A DNA stretch of 58,177 nt from Pseudomonas lactucae. GTDB lineage: Bacteria > Pseudomonadota > Gammaproteobacteria > Pseudomonadales > Pseudomonadaceae. The notes beneath the pieces are model-generated. The model worked only from the letters and a program-made list of their open reading frames with translations, did no database searches and was not told where the DNA came from. Of this stretch, positions 9,108-18,660 are shown piece after piece. A program made the translations under genes and the position numbers. Each line of letters begins with the position of its first letter. The stretch's first letter is position 1. The stretch covers positions 1 through 58,177 of the forward strand of contig NZ_JAFHKI010000142.1 in assembly GCF_016937615.1 (NCBI RefSeq), given 5' to 3'.

Positions 9108-9335
9108 TCAACTCTGCGGCCTCATTCCTTGAGACAGGCCAAACATGAACAGCAGCAGATCGTGATCAGGCTTGGCCGCCACACTCGCCTTGGCAACGCG
9201 CGGCAGCAAACATTGCGCGCCGTCCTGCGTTGCACTGAGTACCTGCGTGCGAGGCTGTTCCCACGCGGCCAGGGCCAGGGCTGCAACACCCAACGCCCCC
9301 ACCAGGAACACACCTCGTGCTATTTCTAGCTTCAT
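9108..9335 (-). CDS. small membrane or secreted protein of unknown function
   Basis: 75 residues. The first 24 form a hydrophobic signal-anchor (ARGVFLVGALGVAALALAAWEQ); the remainder is short and contains one cysteine. I do not recognise the family. Its ATG overlaps the stop codon of the kinase-like gene by four bases (ATGA), and a strong terminator follows, so it is very likely a real last gene of the colRS operon region. An envelope role is suggested only by that position. Confidence 0.65.
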   Translation of the reverse strand: MKLEIARGVFLVGALGVAALALAAWEQPRTQVLSATQDGAQCLLPRVAKASVAAKPDHDLLLFMFGLSQGMRPQS

Positions 9336-10051
9336 TTGGTTAAACCCTTGATAGCGCTGCCAAACGCCGTCTCATAAAAGTAGCTGAGTTTTTGCCAGTC
9401 GCTATCGTTCCACGACGAATGGCGGCGCAGTTGCCGCATATCATGGGACGCCGCCCGATGAGCGGTCAGGCGCTGGCGACACTTCTCGAAATCCAGCAGC
9501 GCCACTTCCACATTGGCCGCGTCGCCCTCGCCGGTTACCCGCACAAAAATGTGCTTGATATACAGGCAACCGTGCTGCCAGCGCCCCTTATGCATACGCG
9601 CCAGGGTAGAGGCCAATTCCTTGAGGACACGCTCGTGCACCCACTCGCCGTAGCGTTCACGGCCACCGCCGGCGTACCAGTGTTCAATTTCTTCGAAACC
9701 ATCGAGTGACGCAGTCACCAGCAAGGCCTTCCACTGGTGTTCGGCATCGCGCCGCGCTTCGCAGAACACCAGCTCAGGCACGCGCACATCCAACAGGCGC
9801 AGGCCCTTCAGGGCATCTCGCTCGCGCAGCACGGTGGGACGGCCGAACGGGTGCAGCCAACTGCGATAGATATGGCCGGTCTGGCGCTTGCTGTAGAGCA
9901 GGCGGCCGTTGGCGCTCGTTACGCGCTGCACACCACTCTCACCGCCGCGTCGACGGTTGGGTTCCTCGACCCATTCGCCTTGCTGGCGCCAGAAATAGTC
10001 AAAGCGTTCCTCTGGAGCTACGTGACTGCCTGCTACGCACTCAACTGCCAT
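9332..10051 (-). CDS. warB: LPS kinase-like (InaA/WaaP family) protein
   Basis: 239 residues from the ATG at 10051; an in-frame extension further upstream only overlaps the preceding gene. It has a small kinase fold: RPTVLRERDALKGLRLL in the N-lobe, then HGCLYIKHIFV in place of the kinase HGDLxxxN loop and LLDFEKCR in place of DFG. This is the Kdo/WaaP lipopolysaccharide kinase family, which phosphorylates core sugars at the cytoplasmic face. The gene order colR-colS-methyltransferase-kinase is that of PA4381-PA4378 and of the P. fluorescens colRS/orf222/inaA region, from which I take the symbol. Substrate not shown. Confidence 0.83.
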   Translation of the reverse strand: MAVECVAGSHVAPEERFDYFWRQQGEWVEEPNRRRGGESGVQRVTSANGRLLYSKRQTGHIYRSWLHPFGRPTVLRERDALKGLRLLDVRVPELVFCEARRDAEHQWKALLVTASLDGFEEIEHWYAGGGRERYGEWVHERVLKELASTLARMHKGRWQHGCLYIKHIFVRVTGEGDAANVEVALLDFEKCRQRLTAHRAASHDMRQLRRHSSWNDSDWQKLSYFYETAFGSAIKGLTK

Positions 10052-10055
10052 CCTC

Positions 10056-10736
10056 TTACCTCTTGCGTAATACGTACACCCGCCACATGGCGTAGAACGG
10101 TATGAAGTCCAGGGATTCCTGAACACGGAAACCGGCTTCCTCGAATTCTGCTTCGACGGTAGCAGCCGGTAACACAAACCGGTTTTGGTAACTTTCCTGC
10201 TCACCTTTTTTGCGACGCTGGCCTTCCAGGCGCTTGCGTTTCCACGCTTTGAAATTGCCGTCGACCCACAGCGAAACGATCACGCTGTCGCGGGTAACTC
10301 GCTGAAACTCGCGCAATATCGCCATTCGGTGCGCCGGATCACCAATGTGGTGCAGCAGGCGCATACAAAAAATGCTGTCGACCGAGTTATCGGGCAAATT
10401 GATATCAAAGGCAGATGTCTGCAAGGGCCGTACCCGTTTCACCACCTCCGCCGGCTGGGCGACAGTCGCGACTTTCAACATCGAAGCCGAATTGTCGGCA
10501 CCGATGATCACGCGGTTGGGTTTCTCAGCCAACAGCGGCCAGAAACGCCCGGCACCACACGGCAAGTCCAGCACCAAGCCCGGCTCACCGGCCATCGCCA
10601 GGGCGCCACGGGCCAATTGTTCATCACGTTTATGGGACAAGCGACGCGCCAGACTGTCCTGATGCTTGAGCAAATATTCCCGGGCGTGTTCGTCGTCGTA
10701 CTTTTCGGAAAATTCGAGCTTGATGGGGTTAGGCAT
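10056..10736 (-). CDS. warA: class I SAM-dependent methyltransferase
   Basis: 226 residues from the ATG at 10736, which has GGAGA six bases upstream; the GTG at 10739 is less likely. Rossmann-type motifs are plain: LVLDLPCGAGRFWPLL (motif I, SAM binding), IIGADNSASML, and SVDSIFCMRLLHHIG (motif IV region). The basic stretch KAWKRKRLEGQRRKKGEQ is unusual and may contact lipid or LPS phosphate. It is four bases from the kinase-like gene. Homologues next to colRS are implicated in LPS or outer-membrane integrity; the methyl acceptor is unknown. A ColR-like box lies 65 bases upstream. Confidence 0.85.
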   Translation of the reverse strand: MPNPIKLEFSEKYDDEHAREYLLKHQDSLARRLSHKRDEQLARGALAMAGEPGLVLDLPCGAGRFWPLLAEKPNRVIIGADNSASMLKVATVAQPAEVVKRVRPLQTSAFDINLPDNSVDSIFCMRLLHHIGDPAHRMAILREFQRVTRDSVIVSLWVDGNFKAWKRKRLEGQRRKKGEQESYQNRFVLPAATVEAEFEEAGFRVQESLDFIPFYAMWRVYVLRKR

Positions 10737-10802
10737 CACTGATCTCCAGTTACTGATGCCTACAACCTTAAGCAGCGCACTGTGATCAACAGGTCAACCG
10801 TG

Positions 10803-10819
10803 TGTGAAAAACTTGTCCT
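10803..10819 (-). promoter_or_regulatory. candidate ColR box upstream of warA
   Basis: On the minus strand GACAAGTTTTTCACA contains the full TTTTTCAC core of the ColR site; the upstream half matches only in part. It lies about 65 bases before the warA start. The consensus is recalled from work on P. putida ColR, not computed. Confidence 0.45.
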
Positions 10820-10923
10820 GTCCAATCCCATACATTTCAAGACTTTACAAGCACAAACAGCAGCATGGGGCCATCTTCGCCGAATTGCGGGCAGGTCTGG
10901 CAGGATAGCGGCAGAGGGCAAGG

Positions 10924-12204
10924 TCAGGCCTTGTCCGGCCCCAGTTCGACGTGGAAGCGGCAGCCGTTGGGCTCCATGGTGCTAAGACTGACGCTCCAGC
11001 CCTGGTTCTCGCAGATACGCTGCACCAGCGACAAACCGAGCCCCAGTCCATCCCCGCGTTTTTCACTGCCGCGCACGAACGGCTCGAACATCGCTTCGCG
11101 CTTCTCTTCGGGAATACCCACGCCGCTGTCCTCGACCACGAACCCGCAGGGCTCCAGGGTCAGCCGGATAAAACCGTGCTCGGTGTAGTGCGAGGCGTTG
11201 CGCAGCAGGTTGCCCATAACCGCGTGCAGAAAGGTGGTGTTGTAGCGCGTGTCCAGTGGCTGGCCCGGCTGGTAGATCAGCTCAAGGCCCTTGTGCTCGA
11301 TTGGCTCACGCCAGATGCCGAGCAAGTCCTCAGCCACCTGGATGAGGGTCACCTGGGGCGACATCGATGCATCGTTATGCTGAGCGCGGGCCAGCATCAG
11401 GAAGGTCTGCACCAGCTCGCGCATCTCTTCGCAGGCACGGGCAATGCGCTGCACCTGGTTACGCCCGCGCTGGTCGATGGCCGGGTTTTCCAGCAACAGC
11501 TCACAGGAGCTGGCCAGCACCATCAACGGCGTGCGCAATTCGTGGCTCACATCGCTGGTAAACAACTGCTCGCGAGACAAGGCCGCGCGCAGCCGCCCCA
11601 ATGTGGCGTCGAACGCCACCGCCAGCTCACCCACTTCATCGGCCGCATAGTCCGGCGCCAGGGGCGGCGCCAGGCCCAGCAACTGGTCGCGGTGACGCAC
11701 CTGGCGGGCCAGGCGGACCACCGGCGCCATCACCTTGCGCGCCAGCACCCAGCCGAGGAACACCGCCAGTGCCAGGCTGAGCACGAAGCCCACCAGCACC
11801 ACGGCGAACAGCACGCGCTCACGCTCTTCGAAATCGCTCTGGTCCTGCAACAGCACATAGCGCCGGCCGTCGACGACTTCGACCATGGCGTGGTACGACA
11901 GTGATTCGCGGAACACTTCGTGAAAACCTGGTTCCAGGTGGCGCAGGTCCTTGGGCAGTTCGAAATCACCCGGTCCGCCGCTGAAATAGAACAACTGGTC
12001 CGGCTCGGGTCGGTGGCGCCAGTCTTCGACCGTGTCCATCAGCAGCAAGCGTTGCAAATCACCGCCCAGGCCCGCCGAGATCAACTTTTCTTCCACCAGG
12101 TGCACGGTCGCGATAATGCCCATGGCGAAGGCCCCCGCCACCAACGCACTCATCAAGGCAAAGGCAATGATGATCCGCTGGGAAAGGCTTTGCTTAAACT
12201 CCAT
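10924..12204 (-). CDS. colS: ColS sensor histidine kinase
   Basis: 426 residues from the ATG at 12204, which overlaps the colR end by 11 bases. Two membrane segments (about 11-33 and 131-155) enclose a short periplasmic domain of about 96 residues. This domain carries E126-E-R-E129, the ExxE metal-binding motif that defines ColS, plus H35, E38, H95, E96 and H105 as other possible ligands. A HAMP linker follows, then the H box (DVSHELRTPL), N box (GNLLRNASHY), and G boxes (VEDSGVGIPEE, GDGLGLGLSLV). Known ColS proteins respond to excess zinc and iron(III) and phosphorylate ColR to protect the membrane. The neighbouring war genes and ColR boxes fit this. Confidence 0.93.
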   Translation of the reverse strand: MEFKQSLSQRIIIAFALMSALVAGAFAMGIIATVHLVEEKLISAGLGGDLQRLLLMDTVEDWRHRPEPDQLFYFSGGPGDFELPKDLRHLEPGFHEVFRESLSYHAMVEVVDGRRYVLLQDQSDFEERERVLFAVVLVGFVLSLALAVFLGWVLARKVMAPVVRLARQVRHRDQLLGLAPPLAPDYAADEVGELAVAFDATLGRLRAALSREQLFTSDVSHELRTPLMVLASSCELLLENPAIDQRGRNQVQRIARACEEMRELVQTFLMLARAQHNDASMSPQVTLIQVAEDLLGIWREPIEHKGLELIYQPGQPLDTRYNTTFLHAVMGNLLRNASHYTEHGFIRLTLEPCGFVVEDSGVGIPEEKREAMFEPFVRGSEKRGDGLGLGLSLVQRICENQGWSVSLSTMEPNGCRFHVELGPDKA

Positions 12205-12876
12205 CACGCCCCTCGGCCAGGCGATAACCAACGCCGTGCACTGTCTGCAGTAACGGTTTGGCGAAGGGCTTGTCGATGACTTGGCGCAACTGGTGGACGT
12301 GGCTGCGCAGGCTGTCGCTGTCCGGGCAATCGTCGCCCCACAGCGCCTCTTCAAGGATTTCGCGGCGCAGCACGTGAGGACTTTTTTGCATCAGCACCGC
12401 CAGCAGCTTGAGGCCGACCGGGTTGAGCTTGAGCAGGCGCCCTTCGCGGGTGACTTCCAGGGTGTCGAGGTCATAGCTCAAATCGCCCACCTGCAAGGCG
12501 CGGCGGCCGCGCCCTGGGCACGGCGCAGCACGGCTTCGATACGCGCGGCCAGTTCCGACAGGGCAAACGGTTTGAGCAGGTAATCGTCGGCGCCGGACTT
12601 GAAGCCCTGCAGCCGGTCGTCCAATTGGTCGCGGGCGGTGAGCATGATCACTGGCGTGTCGCGGCGGGCGTCCTCGCGCAGGCGCTTGCACAGGGTGTAG
12701 CCATCGATACCGGGCAGCATGATGTCGAGCACGATCAAGTCGTAATGCTCGGTGGCCGCCAGGTGCAGGCCCGACAAACCGTCCTGCGCACAGTCCACGG
12801 TGTAGCCTTTGAGCCCCAGGTAATCCGCCAGGTTGGCCAGAATATCGCGGTTGTCTTCAACCAATAAAATTCGCAT
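12194..12876 (-). CDS. colR: ColR response regulator, frameshifted
   Basis: OmpR-family regulator. The receiver half reads MRILLVEDNRDILANLADYL, with the phosphoacceptor in LIVLDIMLPG and Lys in DDYLLKPF. The winged-helix half reads LQVGDLSYDLDTLEV to LLQTVHGVGYRLAEG. The two halves lie in different frames; they join near 12500-12515 (minus-strand GGGCGCGGCC). Adding one G, giving GGGCGGCGGCC, restores a 227-residue protein of the normal length. All functional motifs are intact, so this is probably a sequence error; if real, the cell would lack a working ColR. Divergent from the LtaS-like gene. Confidence 0.88.
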
Positions 12877-12993
12877 GGGCAGTGTCTCCGTACGCGGTAA
12901 CGGCCGTGTTGGCTCGCGCAGCTTAAGGCCAAGCGGGGCTCAGGGATAGAGCCGGAAGGTGCGTTGATAAGGGTTTTCAACCGATTCAACCGC

Positions 12994-13009
12994 TCAACGA
13001 GTTTTTCAC
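12994..13009 (+). promoter_or_regulatory. candidate ColR box upstream of the LtaS-like gene
   Basis: TCAACGAGTTTTTCAC contains the complete TTTTTCAC core, and the preceding eight bases fit most of the recalled pattern YYNASNNY. It lies about 70 bases before the LtaS-like start and in the colR divergent region. Confidence 0.5.
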
Positions 13010-13077
13010 TATAGCTTCACAAACTGACTACAGTGTCAGGGCGAATATCGCCGCCCATTGATATAAGGAACATGGAC

Positions 13078-15027
13078 ATGGGGCTTTTCAAATCGGCGCC
13101 AATGCGCTATCTGCAGTTGATCACCGGTGCCTGGCTGGTGGTTTTCCTGCTCACTCGCAGCGTGCTGCTCATTACTCACCTGGACGAAGTCGGCGGCAAC
13201 CTGCTGCCGGTGTTTGGTGTGGGTGTGCTCTATGATCTGGGTTTCCTGGCCTACGCGGCGCTGCCGCTGGGACTGTACTTATTGCTCTGTCCTCCGGGCC
13301 TGTGGCGCCGCCGTGGACACCGCTGGTTCCTGCAGGCGGTGTTGACCGTGAGCCTTTTCGCCATGCTGTTCACCGCGGTCGCCGAATGGCTGTTCTGGGA
13401 CGAGTTCGGCGTGCGCTTCAACTTTATTGCCGTCGATTACCTGGTGTATTCCGACGAGGTGCTGAACAACCTGCTGGAGTCCTACCCGATCGGCAAGCTG
13501 CTGAGCCTGCTGGCGATGCTGGCCATTGTGCTGAGCCTGGCGCTGCGCAAACCGTTCAACGCGGCGATGAACGCTCCGCTGCCGGCCCTGAGCGGCCGCG
13601 TGTTGAACGCCGTGGCGCTGCTGGTCGTCGCCGGCCTCAGCCTGCAATTGATCAGCCAGGACAGCCCGCGCACCCAGGGCGGCAACGCCTACAAGAACGA
13701 GCTGGCGAGTAACGGCCCCTATCAGTTTTTCGCCGCGTTCCGTAACAACGAGCTGGACTACCCCCAGTTCTACAAAACCTTGCCAACCGACGTGGTCGCC
13801 CAGCAATTGCGCGCCGAACTCAGCGAACCCAACGCCCGCTTCATCGGCCAGGACCCGCTGGATATCCGGCGCGAGATCAGCAACCCCGGCACCTTGCGCA
13901 AACCCAACATCGTGCTGGTGACCATCGAAAGCTTCAGCGCCAAGTACATGGGCAGCAATGGCGATGGGCGCAACCTCACGCCTAACCTGGATGAGCTGCG
14001 CAAACAAAGCCTGTATTTCAATAATTTCTACGCCACCGGCACCCGTACCGATCGTGGCCTTGAGGCCATCACCCTGGCGATCCCTCCGACGCCGGGGCGC
14101 TCGATCGTCAAGCGCATTGGTCGCGAGAGCGGGTTCGCGAGCCTCGGACAACAACTCTCCGCCATCGGCTACGACAGCGTGTTCGTCTACGGCGGGCGCG
14201 GTTACTTCGACAATATGAACGCGTTTTTCAGCGGCAACGGTTACCGGGTCGTGGACCAGAGCAGCGTGCCCGAAGCGGAAATTTCGTTTAAAAACGCCTG
14301 GGGCATGGCCGATGAAGATCTCTACAAACAGACCCTCAAGCTCGCCGACGCCGACTACGCCAGGCAGCAGCCGTTTTTGCTGCAACTGATGACCACCTCC
14401 AACCATCGTCCCTATACCTACCCGGATGGGCGCATCGACATCAAATCCGGCAATGGTCGCGACGGCGCGGTGAAATACACCGACCACGCCATCGGCGAAT
14501 TCCTCGCCGCTGCGCGCAAGAAACCATGGTTCGATAACACGATCTTTGTGTTCGTCGCCGACCACACCGCCGGCAGCGCGGGCAAGGAAGACCTGCCCAT
14601 CACCAACTATCAGATCCCCTTGTTCATCTACGCGCCAACGCTGATCGATGCCCGGGAAACCGCGCAATTGGCCAGCCAGATCGACATTGCGCCGACGCTG
14701 TTGGGCCTGATCAACCTGAGCTACGAGTCGACCTTCTTTGGCCGCAACCTGCTGCAGGACAACCCTCTTCCGCCTCGGGTCGTGGTCGGCAACTACCAGC
14801 ATCTGGGGTTGTTCGACGGCAAGGACCTGGCGATTCTCAGCCCACGCCTGGGCCTGCGTCGCCATGACCAGGCCCTGGGTGAGAGCCAGGAGTTGCGGGT
14901 GAACAGCGATGATCCATTAATCCAGCGCGCGATCACCTACTACCAGGCCGCCAGCTATGGGTTCAAACAACAATTGCTGAGCTGGAGGGGGCACAAGGAC
15001 GAGGCCCCAGCGCTGAGCACACGCTAA
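13078..15027 (+). CDS. LtaS-like membrane sulfatase-fold transferase
   Basis: 649 residues from the ATG at 13078, with AAGGA eight bases upstream; the ATG at 13072 is too close to that site. About five membrane segments occupy residues 1-200. A periplasmic alkaline-phosphatase/sulfatase fold follows: NIVLVTIESFSAKYMGS with the metal Glu near 285, GTRTDRGLEA with the candidate nucleophile Thr at 322-324, TTSNHRPYTYP, and FVADHTAGS with Asp-His at 495-496. This is the layout of LtaS/OpgB-type enzymes, which move phosphoglycerol or a similar group onto envelope glycans or lipids. The true substrate in Pseudomonas is unknown. It shares direction with the PAP2 gene and has a ColR-like box upstream. 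Confidence 0.85.
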   Translation: MGLFKSAPMRYLQLITGAWLVVFLLTRSVLLITHLDEVGGNLLPVFGVGVLYDLGFLAYAALPLGLYLLLCPPGLWRRRGHRWFLQAVLTVSLFAMLFTAVAEWLFWDEFGVRFNFIAVDYLVYSDEVLNNLLESYPIGKLLSLLAMLAIVLSLALRKPFNAAMNAPLPALSGRVLNAVALLVVAGLSLQLISQDSPRTQGGNAYKNELASNGPYQFFAAFRNNELDYPQFYKTLPTDVVAQQLRAELSEPNARFIGQDPLDIRREISNPGTLRKPNIVLVTIESFSAKYMGSNGDGRNLTPNLDELRKQSLYFNNFYATGTRTDRGLEAITLAIPPTPGRSIVKRIGRESGFASLGQQLSAIGYDSVFVYGGRGYFDNMNAFFSGNGYRVVDQSSVPEAEISFKNAWGMADEDLYKQTLKLADADYARQQPFLLQLMTTSNHRPYTYPDGRIDIKSGNGRDGAVKYTDHAIGEFLAAARKKPWFDNTIFVFVADHTAGSAGKEDLPITNYQIPLFIYAPTLIDARETAQLASQIDIAPTLLGLINLSYESTFFGRNLLQDNPLPPRVVVGNYQHLGLFDGKDLAILSPRLGLRRHDQALGESQELRVNSDDPLIQRAITYYQAASYGFKQQLLSWRGHKDEAPALSTR

Positions 15028-15078
15028 ACAGAGCGTTCCGTACAGGTGAGTGCGGGACGTCTTCGATCAAGGTCCGCC

Positions 15079-15798
15079 ATGCCATCCCATCCCGTTGCGC
15101 CGGCTTCCAAGCCGCTTGATTTTCGGTTGTACCTGGGCATTCCCGCCGCCGCCGCGCTGGCATTGCTGTTGTTGGAGCTGACCCCGCTGGACATGGCCCT
15201 CGCCAAACGGTTCTACAACGCGGCGGAGGGCGGCTTCGTCGGTCGCTACAGCTTCTTGCTCGAAGACATCCTGCATGACCGCGCCAAGCAGTTGGTGATC
15301 CTGTTTTCGGTCATGGCAATCCTGGGGTTTGTCGGCACATTTATCCTGCAACGCCTCAAGCCCTACCGCCGCGAACTGGGCTGCCTGGTGCTGTCCCTTG
15401 GACTGGCGACCGCCTTTGTTTCACCGTTGAAAACCCTGACCGGCGTGCAGTGCCCGTGGAGCCTCAAGGAGTTCGGTGGCGAGGAAACCTACAGCACACT
15501 GTTGAGCCATCGCCCAGCCACCGATAAACCCGGGCGCTGCTGGCCCGGCGGCCACGCGGCAACCGGGTTCGCCCTGTTCGCGCTGTTTTTTGCACTGCGT
15601 GACCGCAAGCCGCGGATGGCCCGCTACGCATTCATCTTCGCCGCCGGCTTGGGCAGCATCTTTTCAGTGAGCCGCATGCTGCAAGGGGCGCACTTCTTTT
15701 CCCACAATGTGTGGACGGCAATTTTTTGCTGGCTGATCTGCCTGGGCCTGTATGGTGTGTTGCTGTATCGGCCATCGAGGCCCTTGGCGCCGCGCTGA
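15079..15798 (+). CDS. PAP2-family membrane phosphatase
   Basis: 239 residues from the ATG at 15079 (AAGG six bases upstream). Five to six membrane segments. The three acid-phosphatase signatures are present in variant form: K-x-LTGVQCPW, CWPGGHAATG (the PSGH motif as PGGH) and SRMLQGAHFFSHNVW, where the first His of the last motif is the expected nucleophile. Such enzymes remove phosphate from undecaprenyl pyrophosphate, phosphatidylglycerol phosphate or lipid A. It follows the LtaS-like gene by 51 bases, so both may recycle or modify the same lipid donor; this is inference. Confidence 0.86.
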   Translation: MPSHPVAPASKPLDFRLYLGIPAAAALALLLLELTPLDMALAKRFYNAAEGGFVGRYSFLLEDILHDRAKQLVILFSVMAILGFVGTFILQRLKPYRRELGCLVLSLGLATAFVSPLKTLTGVQCPWSLKEFGGEETYSTLLSHRPATDKPGRCWPGGHAATGFALFALFFALRDRKPRMARYAFIFAAGLGSIFSVSRMLQGAHFFSHNVWTAIFCWLICLGLYGVLLYRPSRPLAPR

Positions 15799-15816
15799 AC
15801 CTCAGACAGCGCGCAC

Positions 15817-15855
15817 AAAAAAGCCCCGCCTGCATCACTGCGGGCGGGGCTTTTT
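15817..15855. terminator. bidirectional terminator between PAP2 and groEL
   Basis: A 12-pair stem (15823-15834 with 15839-15850, one wobble) around TCAC is flanked by A6 and T5. It can stop transcripts from both converging genes. Confidence 0.9.
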
Positions 15856-15876
15856 CAGTACAGGGGTAAGGCTGGC

Positions 15877-17523
<1,647 letters not shown>

Positions 17524-17573
17524 GATCGATATTCCTTAAATACTTTGTAGTAACGGGAAAATGAGCGGGGAAA

Positions 17574-17870
17574 TCAGTCTTCCAGTACGGCGAGAATTTC
17601 ATTCTCAGCCATGACCAGCAGGTCTTCGCCGTCGACTTTCACAGTGTTGCTGCCGGAGTAAGGGCCGAAAACAACCTTGTCACCCACTTTCACGGCCAGT
17701 GCGCGGACATCACCGTTTTCCAGGGTCTTGCCTGGGCCCGCAGCGACGATCACACCGTGGTTGGCTTTTTCAGCAGCCGAACCTGGCAGAACGATGCCGC
17801 CAGCGGTTTTCTTTTCTTCTTCGCTGCGACGGATGACGACGCGGTCGTGCAGAGGACGAAGCTTGCTCAT
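17574..17870 (-). CDS. groS: co-chaperonin GroES
   Basis: 98 residues. Forms the heptameric lid of GroEL. Starts MSKLRPLHDRVVIRR, with the mobile loop EEEKKTAGGIVLPGSA (the IVL contact to GroEL) and a beta-barrel with VGDKVVFGPYSG. AGGAGA lies close before the ATG. First gene of the groESL operon, with a possible heat-shock promoter about 140 bases upstream. Confidence 0.99.
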   Translation of the reverse strand: MSKLRPLHDRVVIRRSEEEKKTAGGIVLPGSAAEKANHGVIVAAGPGKTLENGDVRALAVKVGDKVVFGPYSGSNTVKVDGEDLLVMAENEILAVLED

Positions 17871-18011
17871 TGTCGATCTCTCCTAATTGTGTTTTTCATC
17901 GGCCGGTATCAATTCCGGCGGGTTAAATTCCGGCGGTGCCGGTCGCGGTTCGCTTGGCGAAACGCGGAAGTCTGTCTAGTGTCACCACCAGAAACCTTGC
18001 GGTGACCGATA

Positions 18012-18038
18012 CATAAGGGCGCATAAGCTGATTACAAG
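18012..18038 (-). promoter_or_regulatory. candidate sigma-32 promoter for groESL
   Basis: On the minus strand CTTGTA (18038-18033) and CCCTTATG (18019-18012) are 13 bases apart, resembling CTTGAA-N13-CCCCAT. It sits between the fxsA terminator and groES. No CIRCE-like inverted repeat was seen. Confidence 0.4.
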
Positions 18039-18083
18039 GGGGCGCAGATGAAATTTTTTGTGTCTGTGGCCGGGAAAATGCAA

Positions 18084-18105
18084 CACGGCACCCGAAGGTG
18101 TCGTG
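18084..18105 (-). terminator. probable fxsA terminator with UUCG loop
   Basis: On the minus strand CACGACACC and GGTGCCGTG pair around a TTCG tetraloop with one mismatch. A loose T-rich tail follows (GTTGCATTTTCC). It lies 13 bases after the fxsA stop. Confidence 0.6.
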
Positions 18106-18117
18106 CCAATGAAGCGG

Positions 18118-18594
18118 TTATTTGCTGTCGCGGTGTTCGAACTCGCCTTCGATCACATCGCCTTCACGCCCCAACGGCTGGCGTGGAGCCGGGCCGCCAC
18201 GGGGTTGCAGGTCGTCGGCGAACGCACGCTGGCGCAGCGCCGCCTCTTCGGCGCGCTGGCGCATCTTGCCGGCCAGCAGTTTGCGGGTGAACGGCAGCAA
18301 CAGAAACAGTCCGACCACGTCGCTGACAAAACCCGGCAGGATCAATAGGCCACCGGCCAGGGCCATCATCAGGCCTTCAAGCATGGTCTGGGCCGGCAGT
18401 TCGCCGCGGTTCAGGCTTTCACGGGCACGCAGCGCCGTGGCCAGACCGGCTACGCGCAGCACCAGGACGCCGAGCATCGAGCCCAGGATGATCAGCAACA
18501 GGGCCGGGAAAAACCCGATCGCGCTGCTGACTTGAACGAATACGAACAGCTCCAGCACCGGGAACAGCAGAAAGAGCAATAAAAAAGGGCGCAT
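18118..18594 (-). CDS. fxsA: FxsA family membrane protein
   Basis: 158 residues from the ATG at 18594, which has GAGGAA seven bases upstream; a longer in-frame start lacks this. The N-terminal half is membrane-embedded (MRPFLLLFLLFPVLELFVFV, FFPALLLIILGSMLGVLVLR, then a third segment), and the C-terminal tail is charged and basic. FxsA overproduction in E. coli relieves phage T7 exclusion by F; the normal role is unknown. It lies upstream of groES in the same direction, as in other pseudomonads, with a probable terminator between. Confidence 0.9.
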   Translation of the reverse strand: MRPFLLLFLLFPVLELFVFVQVSSAIGFFPALLLIILGSMLGVLVLRVAGLATALRARESLNRGELPAQTMLEGLMMALAGGLLILPGFVSDVVGLFLLLPFTRKLLAGKMRQRAEEAALRQRAFADDLQPRGGPAPRQPLGREGDVIEGEFEHRDSK

Positions 18595-18660
18595 CAAATG
18601 GTTCCTCAACGCAAGAATGCCTTGCCAGTACACACTAGATGACGCCGCCCCTGCCTGAAT

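Noticed and set aside
12478..12691. Two separate overlapping genes at colR, and similar pairs at proS, yaeQ and DUF1111
   Set aside because: Each pair is one family protein interrupted by one missing base, so they are given as single genes.
13279..14865. 528-codon open frame on the minus strand
   Set aside because: Antisense shadow of the LtaS-like gene in GC-rich DNA, with no domain, ribosome site or conserved motif.
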